Positions 10,780 through 24,429 are shown, numbered from the stretch's first letter. The stretch: 64,000 nt of DNA from Hordeum vulgare subsp. vulgare (GCF_904849725.1 NW_025422554.1:44375-108374), one strand, 5' to 3'. The notes: generated from the letters alone by a model not told the origin. Program-made: numbers and translations.

Positions 10780-11400
10780 GATGAACGTTGGCTTTATTTT
10801 TGTACTCGCCGCGCTCAGATGGAGCTGGATGATAGCTAGCGAGTCTAAACTATATATGATTATAGGATTAGTGTCATTTGTGAGTGCATGGATGTGTGTT
10901 TTTTATATTTTTAACCGGCAGGCCTTCTGTGACTAGGAGTACGGCTCGTTCTTATCCATCTATTCATATGCACTACAGATTCAATGAACTCGCAAGGATT
11001 TATTAATTCCATCGATCATACAAGTTGGACCAATTGGTGGTTGATGCAACTTCTGCATTGTCCTACTTGTATCAAACTTGTTTTATGTGACACGGAAAAA
11101 TAGGATATAGTGATATAATGCAATGCACCGGGATTATCCTAAACATGGGAAACAATTCAAAAATGTAAAATTGCACACATAGTCCCTTCAGTTGTCATCG
11201 TTTCGATAAAAATATTAAATTTGAAATATGACACTTTCAAGAAAATGTTTAGACCGTGGAAATTCAGACAACCTGGAAGCCTAGCACTTTGCCAAGGCGT
11301 CGACACAACGAATTGAATTATGTTCATGTGATAATGGCGCTCCCACGACAAAGGAAGCCGTAGAGAATCATGGTAAGTAGACATCTCATTTGTCTTGATC
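10780..11400. repeat. Diverged 700-bp module upstream of thionin-like gene 1
   Basis: The stretch resembles the tandem modules in B2 (for example 16911-17605). Shared landmarks include CGCTCAGATGGAG, ACTATATATGATTATAGG, TTATCCATCTA, GATCATACAAGTTGGACCAA and GTATCAAACTTGTTTTATG. It is non-coding by inspection. It may be distal promoter or intergenic filler of an older peptide-gene array. The stretch 11401-11774 shows nothing recognisable. Confidence 0.6.
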
Positions 11401-11772
11401 ACAGCCCGAATGCAATAGCTACACCACTAGGAAAGTACAATCAAACATAGAAATATCATGAACAAATATTAGGCATGAACACTTTGAGGTACGCCGATGC
11501 GAACATTTGGGTGGGACAACATGGGAGCCGTGAGTTGGGTTCCAAAATATGAAAAACGGCGGAGATATATCAACAACCCCTCATGCTGTGTAGTCCTCGA
11601 CAGGTATACACAAGGGGGAGAAGGGATGGTGTTGCGGGTGTCAGATCTTGTAAATGTAAACAAGGGAAGAGACATAAGATCCATACAAACTGCTAATCTA
11701 TCTTGGTTTGACTTGACTCAAACGGAACATAATGTCGTCTTCAAAGAAAGTGCAATTATTGTTGAGAATAGT

Positions 11773-11774
<2 letters not shown>

Positions 11775-11848
<74 letters not shown>
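11775..11848. repeat. (TA)n microsatellite, 74 bp
   Basis: An uninterrupted TA dinucleotide run. The same locus is 31 bases in unit 2 (24366-24396) and 24 bases in unit 3 (34956-34979), while flanking sequence is almost unchanged, so it varies among units. Open frames encoding YIYIYI here are artefacts. Confidence 0.97.
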
Positions 11849-11853
<5 letters not shown>

Positions 11854-11882
11854 GTAAGATATTGTTTACGCTCACTCAAGCT

Positions 11883-14262
11883 AGGCAAAACAAAACAGAA
11901 AAGACGATTCTGAAAAAAACGAAAAAAACCACCCGGAAGAACAATGGTCGAGATGGGCATGTGGTAAATATCTACCTAGTACTTAACTCAAGAGTAGACT
12001 ATGTTTGCACATGAGTCTTCCTTCTCTCATGATGTGGATCTAACATGATATATAGACTTTCAAATATATGGCGCTTAAGTCTCTAAATACAATAAAAGTT
12101 CGATACCTCGTCATGATCACTAGCGTATATTAAGTTATCGATTATGTGCACTGAAAACAACATCGTACTAGGTCTAGCCTAATCACTGTCTTATGACGGA
12201 CATATACTGTGTTTGTATTCCGTCTCTTTCCAACAATAATTGAACTTTCTTTGTAGGCCAACATGAAGTTCACTATCAACTCAACACCATGCAAAACAAT
12301 TAATTACAAAGTATGCTTTCAGCATCATGTATATTAACAAATATCCAAAAAAATTGCGGCAAGTCAAAATGGCTACATGTGCCAAATCAATGACTCGATC
12401 GCGTCTGATGATGGTGTGGATCACACATGATATATATAATTTGAAATATACCAATGGTAGGTTTATCTCTAAATACAATAAAGGATGGATTGCTCATCAT
12501 GATCGCTAGCGTATATTAAGTTAGCTACTAAGTGTAATGAACACACCATCACGCTTGGGCTAGCCTAAACAATTTCTTATGACGTGTATATATTGTGCAT
12601 TGATCGTCTTAGCATCTCGTCTCTTCTCGACAATAACTAAACTTCTTTTGTAGGCCAACATGTGACTTCTTCATACGACTTTTCTTAATAATAGTATAGT
12701 TTACCACAAGCATGGATCAGTATTTATAGACTAATTTGTTGTCCCGTCTCAAACTCAATGTATTCACCTACATCCTCCGACTAGAAATTGCTATCTCCTC
12801 TCTCTTGTAATCAAAATTCAGAATGAAGAAGCACCCATATTCTCCAGTGCAAAATTTGCAACAGAAGCAGAATGTGAAATACAAGTATCATGCGTAATGT
12901 GAGAGGGGAGAAATGCAGCACACTGTTAGGTTTGCAGACCAGACCATCCTTTTGACATTTGTGTTACACGTCTCCAAGATGGACCGTTGTTGGATTGCTC
13001 ATCATGATCGCTAGCGTATACTAAGTAAGCTACTAAGTGTAATAAACACACCATCATGCTTGGGCTAGCGTAAACAATGTCTTATGATGTGTATATATTG
13101 TGCATTGATCGTCTTAGCATTTTGTCTCTTCTCAACAATAACTGAACTTCTTTTGTAGGCCAACATGTGACTTTTTCATAAGGATTTTCTAAATAATAGT
13201 ATAGTTTACCACAAGCATGGATCCGTATTTATAGACTAATTTGTTGTCCCATCTCAAACTCAATGTACTGAGCTACGTCCTCCGACTAGAAATTGCTATC
13301 TCCTCTCTCTTGTAATCAAAATTCAAAATGAAGAAGCACACATATTCTCAGGTGCAAAATTTGCAATCGAAGCAGAATGGGAAATACAAGTATTATGCGT
13401 AATGTGAGAGGGGAGAAATGCAGCACACTATGAGTTTTGCAGACCAGACCAGCGTCTTGACATTTGTGCATGATGGCTCCAAGATGGACCGTTGTTGGAT
13501 CGTCACGACCAAAACCTTATATCTTTACACCTTCAACCGCCATTCACTCAACTAACCTACCCCTCCATTAAAAGAATGTGCTTCACATTTGAAGGTTCAG
13601 GCTTCCAAAACTGAACACCATGACCAGCGAATTAGTGATATGAATAAATACCAAGCATGCTATGATATCTACCAGCTTATCCTAAATCGCACTGTACACG
13701 CTACTTCTTCCTAATCTCGCACATGCAATTCACTATCAATTCTAGAATGGAAAAAAAAATCACAAAGTTTGCTTTCAGCGTGATGTATGTAGTACCAATT
13801 TAACATAATAGAACACTCCTACTACTTAAGGTAACAAAAACCGTGAGTTCGATCAAGGAAAGCAAAAGGGGCATGGTGAAGCCTATGTTCGTTCCTGGAG
13901 AACAAATGCTGCTTGAGTTCATCCTTGGAGAACGCTTGCAATTTACCACCAAAGATTGACAAACATTGAGTAGCTACATTCTCGGTCTTCGTTTTAGTGG
14001 ATCCTCCGTTATTGCTGTTGTTTCTAGTTTAAGGAGAGCAGGTGTGTTTGATTTGCTAGGTTTGTCGTTGGCAGCAAACTGTAGGATAACAAACATAACT
14101 ACTTTAATATCAATTAGAGACCAGATAATTTGTACTTGTTCTAATTAATTTATAATGGTTGAGCTGGACACACATTGCAGATTATAATAAAATCTACTTT
14201 TTTCTTCTTCTCAAAACAGCTACCTGTGCGTATCTCAATGACTCAACCGTGTCTGGCGATGG
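11883..14262 (+). repeat. Block A, unit 1, with internal 505-bp tandem duplication
   Basis: This is the direct counterpart of the inverted copy at 5732-7317. The segment starting TGGATTGCTCATCATGATCG at 12486 repeats at 12991, a period of 505, and a partial third start occurs at 13496. A smaller motif, CTAAATACAATAAA through TAGGCCAACATG, recurs near 12035, 12464 and 12990. The empty CACTA target site lies at 13975-13985. No gene was recognised; the 60-codon frame at 13966-14148 is retained in all three units but has no motif support. Confidence 0.85.
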
Positions 14263-15268
14263 TTTGGATTATTATTATTCCCAACGCGTGAACAATTTTC
14301 AGATTCAAAGTGTTTTCAAAGATTAAAATGTTTTGCCTTTGACCTATTATTAGATACCTATAATGTCGTTTTCTTAAAATTTATTATCATGTTTAATTGA
14401 CAACATTCTGGATTTTTACGTCAATTGTTTTTACCCATTAACATCAGTGGCAAATCTATATCACAAGTAGATATTATTTTTTTATTATGTGCGTAATCGG
14501 TTGTGCTCGCCCAGCAGGATGAAGCTGCAAAGAAAACAAATGGTATATTGTGTTGTAGCTGCATGGCACAACGGGGTAACTCGTAACATTTCACTCATGT
14601 TGTAGGTCTCTCCGCAAGAAAGCATACTCTACATGCATTTTTTCATATATACCTGAAGATGTGCCATAAAGTAAATATTTTAGTTTCTTTTTGAAAAATG
14701 ATAATATATAACAATGAGATGACAAAGTGTCATTACAAAGACGTAACGGTGTTTGACGGGTAAAGTGGGCAATAAATTTCTCTACTGGACCATCCTTGGG
14801 TACCGTGAGAAAAACAATAGGCCTTATGCATGAAAGGAGGGAGTATTTATTTTGAAAAGGAAGTTGAAACCGCCAACCTCTGCTTACAAGGGTACCCCCA
14901 ACCATTGTTGTTATATTATTCGATAAATTCTCAAAAAAGAATTACATGGATCAACCCAAAGCCACCTTCATGACGGTTTGTCACAGCACCTATATGTTTG
15001 ATTATGTGCCCTGACCTCGCAATAACACATACCATCTAATCTGGTGGCCTCACCAAGCCAACCAACAACGAGTCGAGAGCACCTGCTGGTCTAGCAACCC
15101 TCAACACGCACCACATACGCCTGCACTAGAATCCAACTACGGCATCTTTCCTGGTCCCATATTCAAGAGCGATCAATGCCTTTACCTTGCAGGACCCAAC
15201 TATTATCGATGCCACCACGATGCCACACCCCCGAGACTATCATGCATGTGTCTATCATCGAGTATGCA

Positions 15269-15499
15269 CTACGCCATACCGTCGAAACCCGACGTCCTCG
15301 ATGTGGTATATGCAACACCGCTCCACCTCTTGGCCACTCCGGCCAGCACTTGCTCCAAAATAGTGTGCCTTGGAGGGAGAACGGCACCGAATGTCAAGTC
15401 ATCATCCCAGGTGGTCGAGTGAACAGCGATGCTTAATATGAGCAGGCACATGATCGCCTTCAAAGTGGTAGTGCCAGCGAGCATCCTCTTGCCCTCCAT
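15269..15499 (-). pseudogene. Truncated thionin-like gene with chimeric open frame, unit 1
   Basis: The first 30 codons (15499-15410) are the signal peptide of the thionin-like gene. The deletion then removes every mature-peptide cysteine codon, the intron and exon 2, and fuses the frame to 46 codons of unrelated B-left sequence, ending at a stop at 15269. The whole 76-codon frame is open. The upstream TATA region has lost one T (CTATAATT instead of CTATAAATT). It is either a pseudogene or a new secreted peptide; see findings. Confidence 0.75.
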
Positions 15500-16229
15500 T
15501 GTCTCCTTTTGTTGTTGCTACCTGTCTTGGTTACCAAGCTAGGTTTGTTTGTTTTCTGTTGAGAGATGCTTCTTGAATGGGTATTGCGCCTACAATTATA
15601 GGAAGTTGTGTTATGTTATGATGGGAATAAGGTGTGAATGGGTGGGAATCAAGTAGTATCCCATGTGTCACTAAAGATAATTGATGACTTAGTTTGGAAT
15701 ACATGATAAATCCATTCACACGTATCTAGCGGAAGAAACACTACTTTACATATCATATTCAATGTTAGGGAGAAAGCAAGAACCACACCAATAGTGTGCA
15801 ATGAGACACCCAAAGTTAGCCGTATCAGGGGAGGACCTACAATATTACTAGTTCGGAAGGGACAACGGTGAATGCAAGTAACTCTATCCCGTCAGAGATT
15901 GTTTTTAGGTAGCAACTTTTGGTGTTGAATATAGCTTTATGGACATATGTATGGACTTGTGCTAATACAATTTCAGCATTTTATTCATATATATTTTGCT
16001 CAATATTGATTGGAAGCGAGATAGCTAGTTGGTTCACTATGATAGACCTTTCGCAATGTTTATCTTCTCCTTGGTGTTGGAGATCATATGATAAGTATGA
16101 CATATGTACAACTTGATCCCAAGTCTTCACATGCCAATCCCCAAACTTAGAACTTGCACGTACTAAACACGACAATTACTACCCCTTTTTTGTCAAGCAA
16201 CCTTTTTCTATTTTATTTGTTCATGAATA

Positions 16230-18312
16230 TCACAATGCCATTTTAACAAACAATATATTTTTATTCAGCTAGCGAAGGGTGCCAACACTCAATTTTTATC
16301 CAAGACATGAAAAGTGTATATGTATATAAACATTAGAGAAAGTGATATGATGCAATACTAGCGAGTTGTATCAAACTTTTCATATACATTTTTTATCGAA
16401 GAATCCATGTTTATAGATTGTTTATCCAAGACTAGTGACTTGTATCGGACTTGTTTTTATATGCAAGGAAACATTACAGAAGTGATATGACGCAATAGAC
16501 CAGGATTAATCGAAAAATGGCATACAACTCATAAAATATACACCTTTCCAAAAATTATTATATGTGACATAGTTTCCCAAAAAAATAACAAAATTGAAGT
16601 ATGGCACTTTTAAAAAAAGTGATCTCAAGAATAGGTGTCATGTATGGTATATCCATGGCTAATGTGGTGATAATTTTTCCGTATTCGGCAAACACATACC
16701 TGCAACTTGGCTTGGCTAATGTGAACAAGGCTCAATCATCAGGTTATGAAAATAAACGAGTTACTTAATTTGGAATTCGATCAATGTAAAGACTTCTAAT
16801 GGCTACTTCATACATATATATTGAGACAACCTCGAGTCACAATCCCAAAATGAAGTTTACATTGATGATGAATGTTGTGTTGGTCTTTGTAATAACCAAC
16901 ACACCTAAATGAAGCATCATGATTAGGATTATTAGCCTCTTAAATCAGTGCATGGGTGTGTGTTTCGTGTTATTTAAACCGGTGGGCCTATTGGTGACTA
17001 GGTGTGTGCCTTGTTCTTATCTATCTACTCACCTGCAAGGATTATGATATTTCATCGATCATAAAAGATAGACCAATTAGTGATTGATGCAACTGTTGCA
17101 TTGTGCTAATGGTATCAAACTTGTTTTATATGACATAGAAACGTTAGATATAATGATATGATGCAATGCATCGGGATTAGCCTACAAATGAGAAACGATT
17201 CAAAAAATGGAAAACTTGCGCACATAGTCCTTTTACGAGACATGGTTTCCATAAAATATACCCAATTTGAAATATGACACTTTAACAAAGGTATTCTAAA
17301 AAATAGGTACTCTCATGGATAGCTTATCTTTGCTTTGAATGCAAATGACCAAGACGATGGCTATATCTATGGAAAATGTGATAATAAATTGACCATATTC
17401 AGCAGACACGTGCATCTTGGCACGGGTAATGTGAACACAGGCTCCATCCGAAAATAAATGATTTACTTACTTAGGACTCCGATTGGTTTAAGGACATCTA
17501 AATGCTACTTATATATAGATGAAGACAACGTGGAGGTTCAATCACAGAACCATGTCTACATTGGTAATGATTATTGGCTTAATCTTTATAAATGCCATCT
17601 CGCTCAAACAGAGACGGATGATAGCAAGCAACTTTCAACTATATATGATTATATGATTAGTATGTTGTGTCAATGCATGTGTGTGTGTGTGTTTTGTGTG
17701 CCGGCGACTAGGTATGTGGCTTGGTATTATCTATCTAATCACATGGACTTCTAATTAATTCAATGAACTACCAATTAGTGGTTGATGCAACTGATCCATG
17801 TGTCAGCTGTATCAACCTAGTTTTATATGACATAAAGGCATTATAGATACTAATATAAAGCAATGCGTCTGCACTAGCCTTAAAAAGAAATTATTCAAAC
17901 AATGGAAAACATGCACACAAAGTCCTTTTCGTGTCATGGTTTCCATCAATTTTTTTTTTAAATATGGAAGTTGTAAAAATGAGGTAATATCATGTATGGC
18001 TTATAACGGCTTTCAACCCAAATGACTAAGCTGTTGTCCATATTTATGGCTATCCTAGTGATAAGTTGCACATATTCGGTACACAGGTGTGTCTTGACAT
18101 GGCTAAGGTGAGCATAGGCTCCATCAATTAGTTATGTTAATAAATGGGTTACTTAACTAGGACTCTAATCAGTGTGTCTACTTCCAATTGCTACGACTTA
18201 TATATAGAGCGAGACGACAAGGAGAGACGATCAAAAAACAAAGTCTACAATGATGATGAGTGTTGCCTTAATTTTTGTAATAACCATCACGCTCAGATGG
18301 AGTTCCATGATA
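16230..18312 (+). repeat. Three diverged tandem modules of about 700 bp, unit 1
   Basis: Successive modules begin near 16230, 16911 and 17606 (spacing about 695) and share ordered landmarks: a GTGTGTGTTT run, CTATCTA-TCAC, CCAATTAGTGGTTGATGCAA, TATATGACATA, AGTCCTTTT, CATGGTTTCCAT, TCTTGGCA-GG, TTATATATAGA and CGCTCA. Two of them hold roughly parallel 81-98-codon frames (17458-17754, 18144-18389), but the parallel follows from repeat homology and no protein motif is present. They are old, heavily diverged direct repeats. Confidence 0.75.
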
Positions 18313-18340
18313 TATCCAATGAGACAACCCGCCATATACT

Positions 18341-20010
18341 CCTACTAAGCCTCTCATTGATACCTTTACAAATCAGATTCAACACTTAAACTTTGTCACC
18401 AGAACACATGCATTCACTCCAGTTCATCACCCGGATGAAACAAGCCAGACACAACTCTCAGCATAGCAAGCATAGCAAGGTAAAGCACATCATGGCTCAA
18501 GCATCTACCAGGTATGCTAGGTTGCAAGGTTTAGCTATTTACTGTGACAATGACAGGTCATGCAGAGGAATGGGTTCAACTACCGGGGAAAAGAATTTAT
18601 CACGATGTGTCCTAGTGCAATAAATGAGATCAGGAGCGAGAACATGGGATTTCATCGGAATGCTTAAAAGGTGTGCTTGCCTTGTGGATCAGCGGAGGGA
18701 TACACTCCTTCAGTTGGATACTCCCGAGTATCCTGTGGAGCGAAGCCTACCAATACAAACAATCACAATCAATACACGTCAAATGCAACAATATGATCCA
18801 TGATCATGGCATGACATGGATATGATGGATGAGCTAATGCATCTAATATTGAATTGGTTGAAGCTGGTTTGAATCAAAGATTCAAATGCTACTTCAAAAA
18901 AGGTATTTTTAAATTACCTTTAAATGATTTGACCTGATTCTTAGGTATAGCTTGTTCTATCATGCATGAAAATAACACCACTGGATTTCTTGAATTTTTC
19001 TGATAAATTTTCATATATAAATTATTTTAATCTGAGTTACAGATTAATTTCTATGATTTTTCGAAGTTTATAACTATTTCTGAGATTTTATTTAAACCAA
19101 AATTAGAATTACTGCATCAACATGACATCACCAGGAGAAACTCCACACGTCAGTGACACAGGCACTAACTGAGTTATATTTAAACTATAGTCCTAATTAT
19201 TGGTGTTGGGCCCACTGGTTAGTGGGTGTTTAGGGTTAGATAAATTAATTTATTCCGTTTAATTTAAATCCTAACTAACCAAAGGCTGGTCCCGCATGCC
19301 AGAGATACAAGGATCAAACCACCTGGTCAAACCGGGTCAGCTCACCGGCGTTGAGCCACCGATGGCACCAGGAACGGCGGAGGGGGTCAGAAACCCACCT
19401 CCAGCGACCATTTGGCCGGTGGAGACCACCTACAGAACGGCCTCTAGCCCGCACATCCATTTGAGTAAGCCATAGGGGATGGGGTGGCCGGAGACATCGT
19501 CGGCGATGACCTAGGCGGCCACCGGAGCTCGGCCCTCGTCGAGATCGACGATACAAAGCGCGAAAGGACCGGAGCTAAGCACCTATGACACCTACGCGAC
19601 AACGCAAAGCCATTGGTGGCCTCGGTTAGGCTCGAGGACCACCGAGACCTCCCCGACGATGAGCTCCCGCAGTAGAGCTTTTCGATCGTCGGTGGAAACG
19701 GCAGCTACGGCTCGCGAATGAAGGGGCAAAGGGGAGAAATGGGTTCTGCAGCTCACAAGGATTGCAAAGGCGTCGAGAGCGGGCTCGAAGACGGCCTGAC
19801 GACGGAGAATTCGACGGCGGTGACCTCGGTAACCTTAGAAAGAAAACGATGGCGGGACGGCGATTGGAGGTGCCTGGCTTCGGTTCCTCTGGCGTGCAGC
19901 TGCGTGGCGTCAAGGCGAAGCTACTCGGCACCTCGGGGACAAGAGGGAACGGCGGGGGCGACCTAGCGACGGCGAGCCAAAGGTGCGGCCATGAGGGAGA
20001 GAGGGGAGAA
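18341..20010 (-). repeat. Block C, unit 1: Ty3-gypsy-type LTR fragment
   Basis: The order of features on the minus strand resembles the gypsy LTR at 52538-55556: a GC-rich promoter-proximal part (19310-20010), an AT-rich middle (18880-19270), and a stretch with TTGCCTTGTGGATCAGCGG and TAGTAT-like CATGACATGG repeats. It has no coding region and no intact termini, so it was captured as a fragment before the array amplified. GC-rich frames at 19314-20013 are LTR artefacts. Confidence 0.5.
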
Positions 20011-22650
20011 TAATTTCGTATTCATAAAATTTATTATCATGATTAATTGACAACATTCTGGATTTTTACGTCAAATGTTTTTACCCATTAACATCATTGG
20101 TACATCTACATCACAACTAGATATTTTTTTTCATATGTGAGTAATTGGTTGTGCTCATCCAGCAGGATGAAGCTGCAAAGAAAACAATTGGTATATCAGG
20201 CTGTGGCTGCATGGCACAAAGGGGTAACTCGTAACATTTCACTCATGTTGTAAATCTCGCCCCAAGAAAGCATACTCCGCATGCATTTTTTTCATATATA
20301 CCAGAAGATGTGCCATAAAGTAAATATTCTAGTTTTTTTAAATGATAATATATAACAATGAGATGATACAAAGTGTCATTACAAAGACGTAACGGTGTTT
20401 GACGGGTAAAGTGGGCAATAAATTTCTCTACTGGACCATCCTTGGGTACCGTGAGAAAAACAATAGCCCTTGTGCATGAAAGGAGGGAGTATTTATTTTG
20501 AAAAGGAAGTTGAAACCGCCAACCTCTGCATACAAGGATGCCCCCAACCATTGTTGTTATATTATTCGATAGATTCTCACAAAAGAATTACATGGATCAA
20601 CCCAAAGCCACCTTCATGACGGTTTGTCACCGCACCTATATGTTTGATTATGTGCCCTAACCTCGCAATAACACATACCATCTAATCTGGTGGCCTCACA
20701 AAGCCACCCAACAATGAGTCGAGAGCACCGGCCGGTCTAGCAGACCCTCAACACGCACCACATACGCCTGCACTAGAATCCCACGACGGCATCTTTCATG
20801 GTCCCGTCTTCAAGAGTGATCAATGCCTTTACCTTGCAGGACCCAACTATCATCGACGCCACCACGATGCCACACCCCCGATACCATCATGCATGTGTCT
20901 ATCATTGAGTATGCACCACGCCATACCATCGACACCCGACATCATCGATGTGGTATATGCAACACCGCTCCACCTGTTGGCCACTCCAGCCAGCACTTGC
21001 TCCAAAACAATGTGCCTAGGAGGGAGAACGACACCGAACGTCCAGTTATCATCCCATCTAGTAGATCCATATCTAGTGTTTCCCCCGGAGCAGCCGAAGC
21101 GAGGTGACGTCGAAGCCTTTTACCAAGAAATGACACCTAACACTTTGCCATCATCCGGCATGGCCGAAATCAGTGTTGTTTTCACTGGCAGTCATGCCAC
21201 TCCAAACCAATGGATGGCTAGATCCGTATGGAGACGCAACATAGAGCTCGCGCAGCCGCTAGAATGCAAGCAGGAAACTACATCATACCTCGTTGGTCCC
21301 TCTATGCATCGTCGAATGGACCAAGGCCGGACTCAACAACGGATCTAGGAGGAAATCAGATCTATGGAACACCGATGCTAACCATCTCCAAGAAGCACGC
21401 TAGAGATCCTGATAGTCCATGGACGTGACAACTAGCGCACATCCAGGGGCGTCACCTAGGCCGCCGCACGTGATCTCCCTGTTTGCGCCGCCCTAGTCAC
21501 ACCAGTGGGCCACCATCATTACCATCCTCCCCGGTACCTTTGGAACAGGGCCTGCTGTCAGGCTGCCACCACCATCATGGTCAATGCCGGTGACAGCGAC
21601 ATAAGGGGCCTTCGACATAGCTGCCTTTTGGCGGTGCTAGCATAGGGCCCGTGGAGTCAACATGGGATGCGACGTGAGGGGTATGTCTGGGAGGAGGATG
21701 GGATTGGGAGGAGGACGAAGTCTACACGAGGGTGGCAGTGGTAGGAGGAAATCAGGAGGACATTACACTATATGGTGTAATCTGGAGGAGGGTGGTGGTG
21801 TCACACAAAAGGAACATGAGTATATACTTAATTTGATGTAATTGTGAAGTTGTGTGCATTCGGTGTTATTTAAGCCAGTTGGCCGGCCGTTGAGTATGTG
21901 TGTCTCATTCTTATCCATCTAATCACATGCACTGCAATATTTTTCTGGTATTAATTAAGTCCATCTATTTGTAATATATTCTCTACGTAGCTATTTACAT
22001 GAAAAAATAGTTAATTAGCAGTTGATCCAACAGCTCCATTAGGGGACTCTTTGTCCTGGTCAATAGGCAATTATGTTCTCAGCCATGACTCTTGTATAGT
22101 GTTTTAGTGTCCTCCAAACAGCAAGCCACACAATCCCAAGGGAAAAAAAGTCTGATAGCAGCCAAAAATCAAACAAGTTTCCTTCTCGACATTGTCTTTC
22201 CTGCTAGGATTCAGAATCCTACTTGGTATGACGTTCTTAATTATTTCATGTAGTCCAAAATGCTGAAAATTATCAAAACTCTTCCGAGAAAATTTAAATA
22301 TGGAGCATGCATAGACTGACAACAGTAATCAATTTCCAATAAAATTGGCAAGGGCGCAGACAATATATAAATGTATTATAACATACGTGCACGCTACATA
22401 TCATTGTGGACACTCTCTATGGCCTTATTACAAGCAGCAAGAGCAAATAAATAGGCTTGTGAGCTGACACACATGCACAAATGCATAACATATATGTAAT
22501 TCAGACAAACACATGGTTCAACCAGAGTTGTCCCCAAACATTCAACAATTTATTGTAGGTAAACATTAACATAACTTGACCATAGCTTGAAGCAATGCAT
22601 CATATGCATGTGAATGGCATCCATACTAGTAGCAGTGCACGCATATCATT

Positions 22651-23165
22651 TTATTCTACTCCTCCCATCGCGACATTGGCTCCCATTTCTTCCATCTTAG
22701 CAACAACTATCAAAATGAAATATTGAACTCCAATTAGCTCATGAGTTAATTTTGCATGGGAAGAGAATATAAGATGTATGTTTGTCGAAATTAATATGAT
22801 TGAAGTTTTGAGATGGGACATGAAGTCAATCAAGTACTTTAATGAAAAATCATGGAAGGTTATACATATGTATTAGTCCACAAGACAATACATAGCTTGC
22901 ATGCAGATATATCAAAGACAGTGCACAAAGTTAGTTCAGTGAATTTACCCGAATCGGCAAGAATACAGGGGAAACAACAAGTGTTCTTGCATATTATGTC
23001 GGAGCCACCTGCGGCAATACAAGCAAAACAACATGCTTTTGCCCGGGCACTTACACAGCAGCTACATTGTGCTGCGGTGGTCGAGTGAAGAGCGATGCTA
23101 AATATGAGCAGGCACATGATCGCCTTCAAAGTGGTAGTGCCAGTGAGCATCCTCTTGCCCTCCAT
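22651..23165 (-). CDS. Thionin-like secreted cysteine-rich peptide, copy 2
   Basis: Exons 23165-22949 and 22706-22651 on the minus strand give a 90-residue precursor; donor and acceptor are intact. The mature region and exon 2 match copy 1 residue for residue. The signal peptide differs at three positions (22, 25 and 26: L to F, V to A, V to L). The TATA box is at 23261-23270. All ten cysteines are present. Upstream lies a module-like stretch (23370-24000) and downstream the same 72-codon unknown frame (22104-22322). Confidence 0.78.
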
Positions 23166-24362
23166 TGTCTCCTTTTGTTGTTGCTACCTGTCTTGGTTAC
23201 CAAGCTAGGTTTGTTTGTTGTGTGTTGAGAGATGCTTCTTGAATGGTTGTTGCACCTACAATTTATAGGCTGTTGTGTTACGTTATGATGGGAATAGGGT
23301 GTGAATGGGTGGGAATCAAGTATTATTCGATGTGTCACTGAAGATAATTGATGACTTAGTTTGGAATACATGATGAACGTTGGCTTTATTTTTGTACTCG
23401 CCGCGCTCAGATGGAGCTGGATGATAGCTATTGAGTCTAAACTATATATGATTATAGGATTAGTGTCATTTGTGAGTGCATGGATGTGTGTTTTTTATAT
23501 TTTTAACCGGCAGGCCTTCTGTGACTAGGAGTACGGCTCGTTCTTATCCATCTATTCATATGCACTACAGATTCAATGAACTCGCAAGGATTTATTAATT
23601 CCATCGATCATACAAGTTGGACCAATTGGTGGTTGATGCAACTTCTGCATTGTCCTACTTGTATCAAACTTGTTTTATGTGACACGTAAAAATAGGATAT
23701 AGTGATATAATGCAATGCACCGGGATTATCCTAAACATGGGAAACAATTCAAAAATGTAAAAATTGCACACATAGTCCCTTCAGTTGTCATCGTTTCGAT
23801 AGAAATATTAAATTTGAAATATGACACTTTCAAGAAAATGTTTAGACCGTGGAAATTCAGACAACCTGGAAGCCTAGCACTTTGCCAAGGCGTTGACACA
23901 ACGAATTGAATTATGTTCATGTGATAATGGCGCTCCCACGACAAAGGAAGCCGTAGAGAATCATGGTAAGTAGACATCTCATTTGTCTTGATCACAGCCC
24001 GAATGCAATAGCTACACCACTAGGAAAGTACAATCAAACATAGAAATATCATGAACAAATATTAGGCATGAACACTTTGAGGTACGCCGATGCGAACATT
24101 TGGGTGGATAACATGGGAGCCGTGAGTTGGGTTCGAAAATATGAAAAACGGCGGAGATATATCAACAACCCCTCATGCTGTGTAGTCCTCGACAGGTATA
24201 CACAAGGGGGAGAAGGGATGGTGTTGCGGGTGTCAGATCTTGTAAATGTAAACAAGGGAAGAGACATAAGATCCATACAAACTGCTAATCTATCTTGGTT
24301 TGACTTGACTCAAACGGAACATAATGTCGTCTTCAAAGAAAGTGCAATTGTTGTTGAGAATA

Positions 24363-24365
<3 letters not shown>

Positions 24366-24396
<31 letters not shown>
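24366..24396. repeat. (TA)n microsatellite, 31 bp
   Basis: Paralogue of the 74-base run at 11775 in unit 1. Confidence 0.95.
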
Positions 24397-24401
<5 letters not shown>

Positions 24402-24429
24402 GTAAGATATTGTTTACGCTCACTCAAGC

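Larger units (their letters stand above)
14263..18340 (+). repeat. Block B2, unit 1
   Basis: The left part (14263-15410) parallels B1 7326-8464. Then 2,019 bases of B1 (8465-10483) are missing, and 15411-15710 parallels 10484-10775. From 15711 B2 departs from B1: 15711-16230 is unique to B2 with no gene seen, and 16230-18312 consists of diverged tandem modules. It contains the truncated peptide pseudogene at 15269-15499. Confidence 0.85.
7326..20010 (+). repeat. Tandem unit 1 (B1-A-B2-C), about 12.6 kb
   Basis: The unit junction motif TAATTTCG occurs at 7418 and again at 20011, a period of 12,593 bases. Nearly all of the unit is repeated at about 98 percent identity by eye in units 2 and 3. 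Unit 1 starts slightly further left than the others: 7326-7417 matches the start of B2 (14270-14361). Sub-blocks: B1 7326-11882, A 11883-14262, B2 14263-18340, C 18341-20010. Confidence 0.9.

Noticed and set aside
11497..11913. Open frame through the TA repeat
   Set aside because: The frame is open because TA repeats encode alternating Tyr and Ile; length changes with the microsatellite.
13966..14148. 60-codon frame conserved in all units (also 26516 and 37470)
   Set aside because: Start lies in the CACTA empty site region, no motifs; conservation follows from recent duplication.
11883..14262. Regularly repeated segments that could suggest a CRISPR-like array
   Set aside because: Repeats are hundreds of bases long, in a plant nuclear context, without uniform short repeats and spacers.
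17458..17754. Parallel frames in successive 700-bp modules suggesting a gene family
   Set aside because: Similarity is explained by DNA-level repeat homology; frames start and stop at different places and lack any signal or domain.
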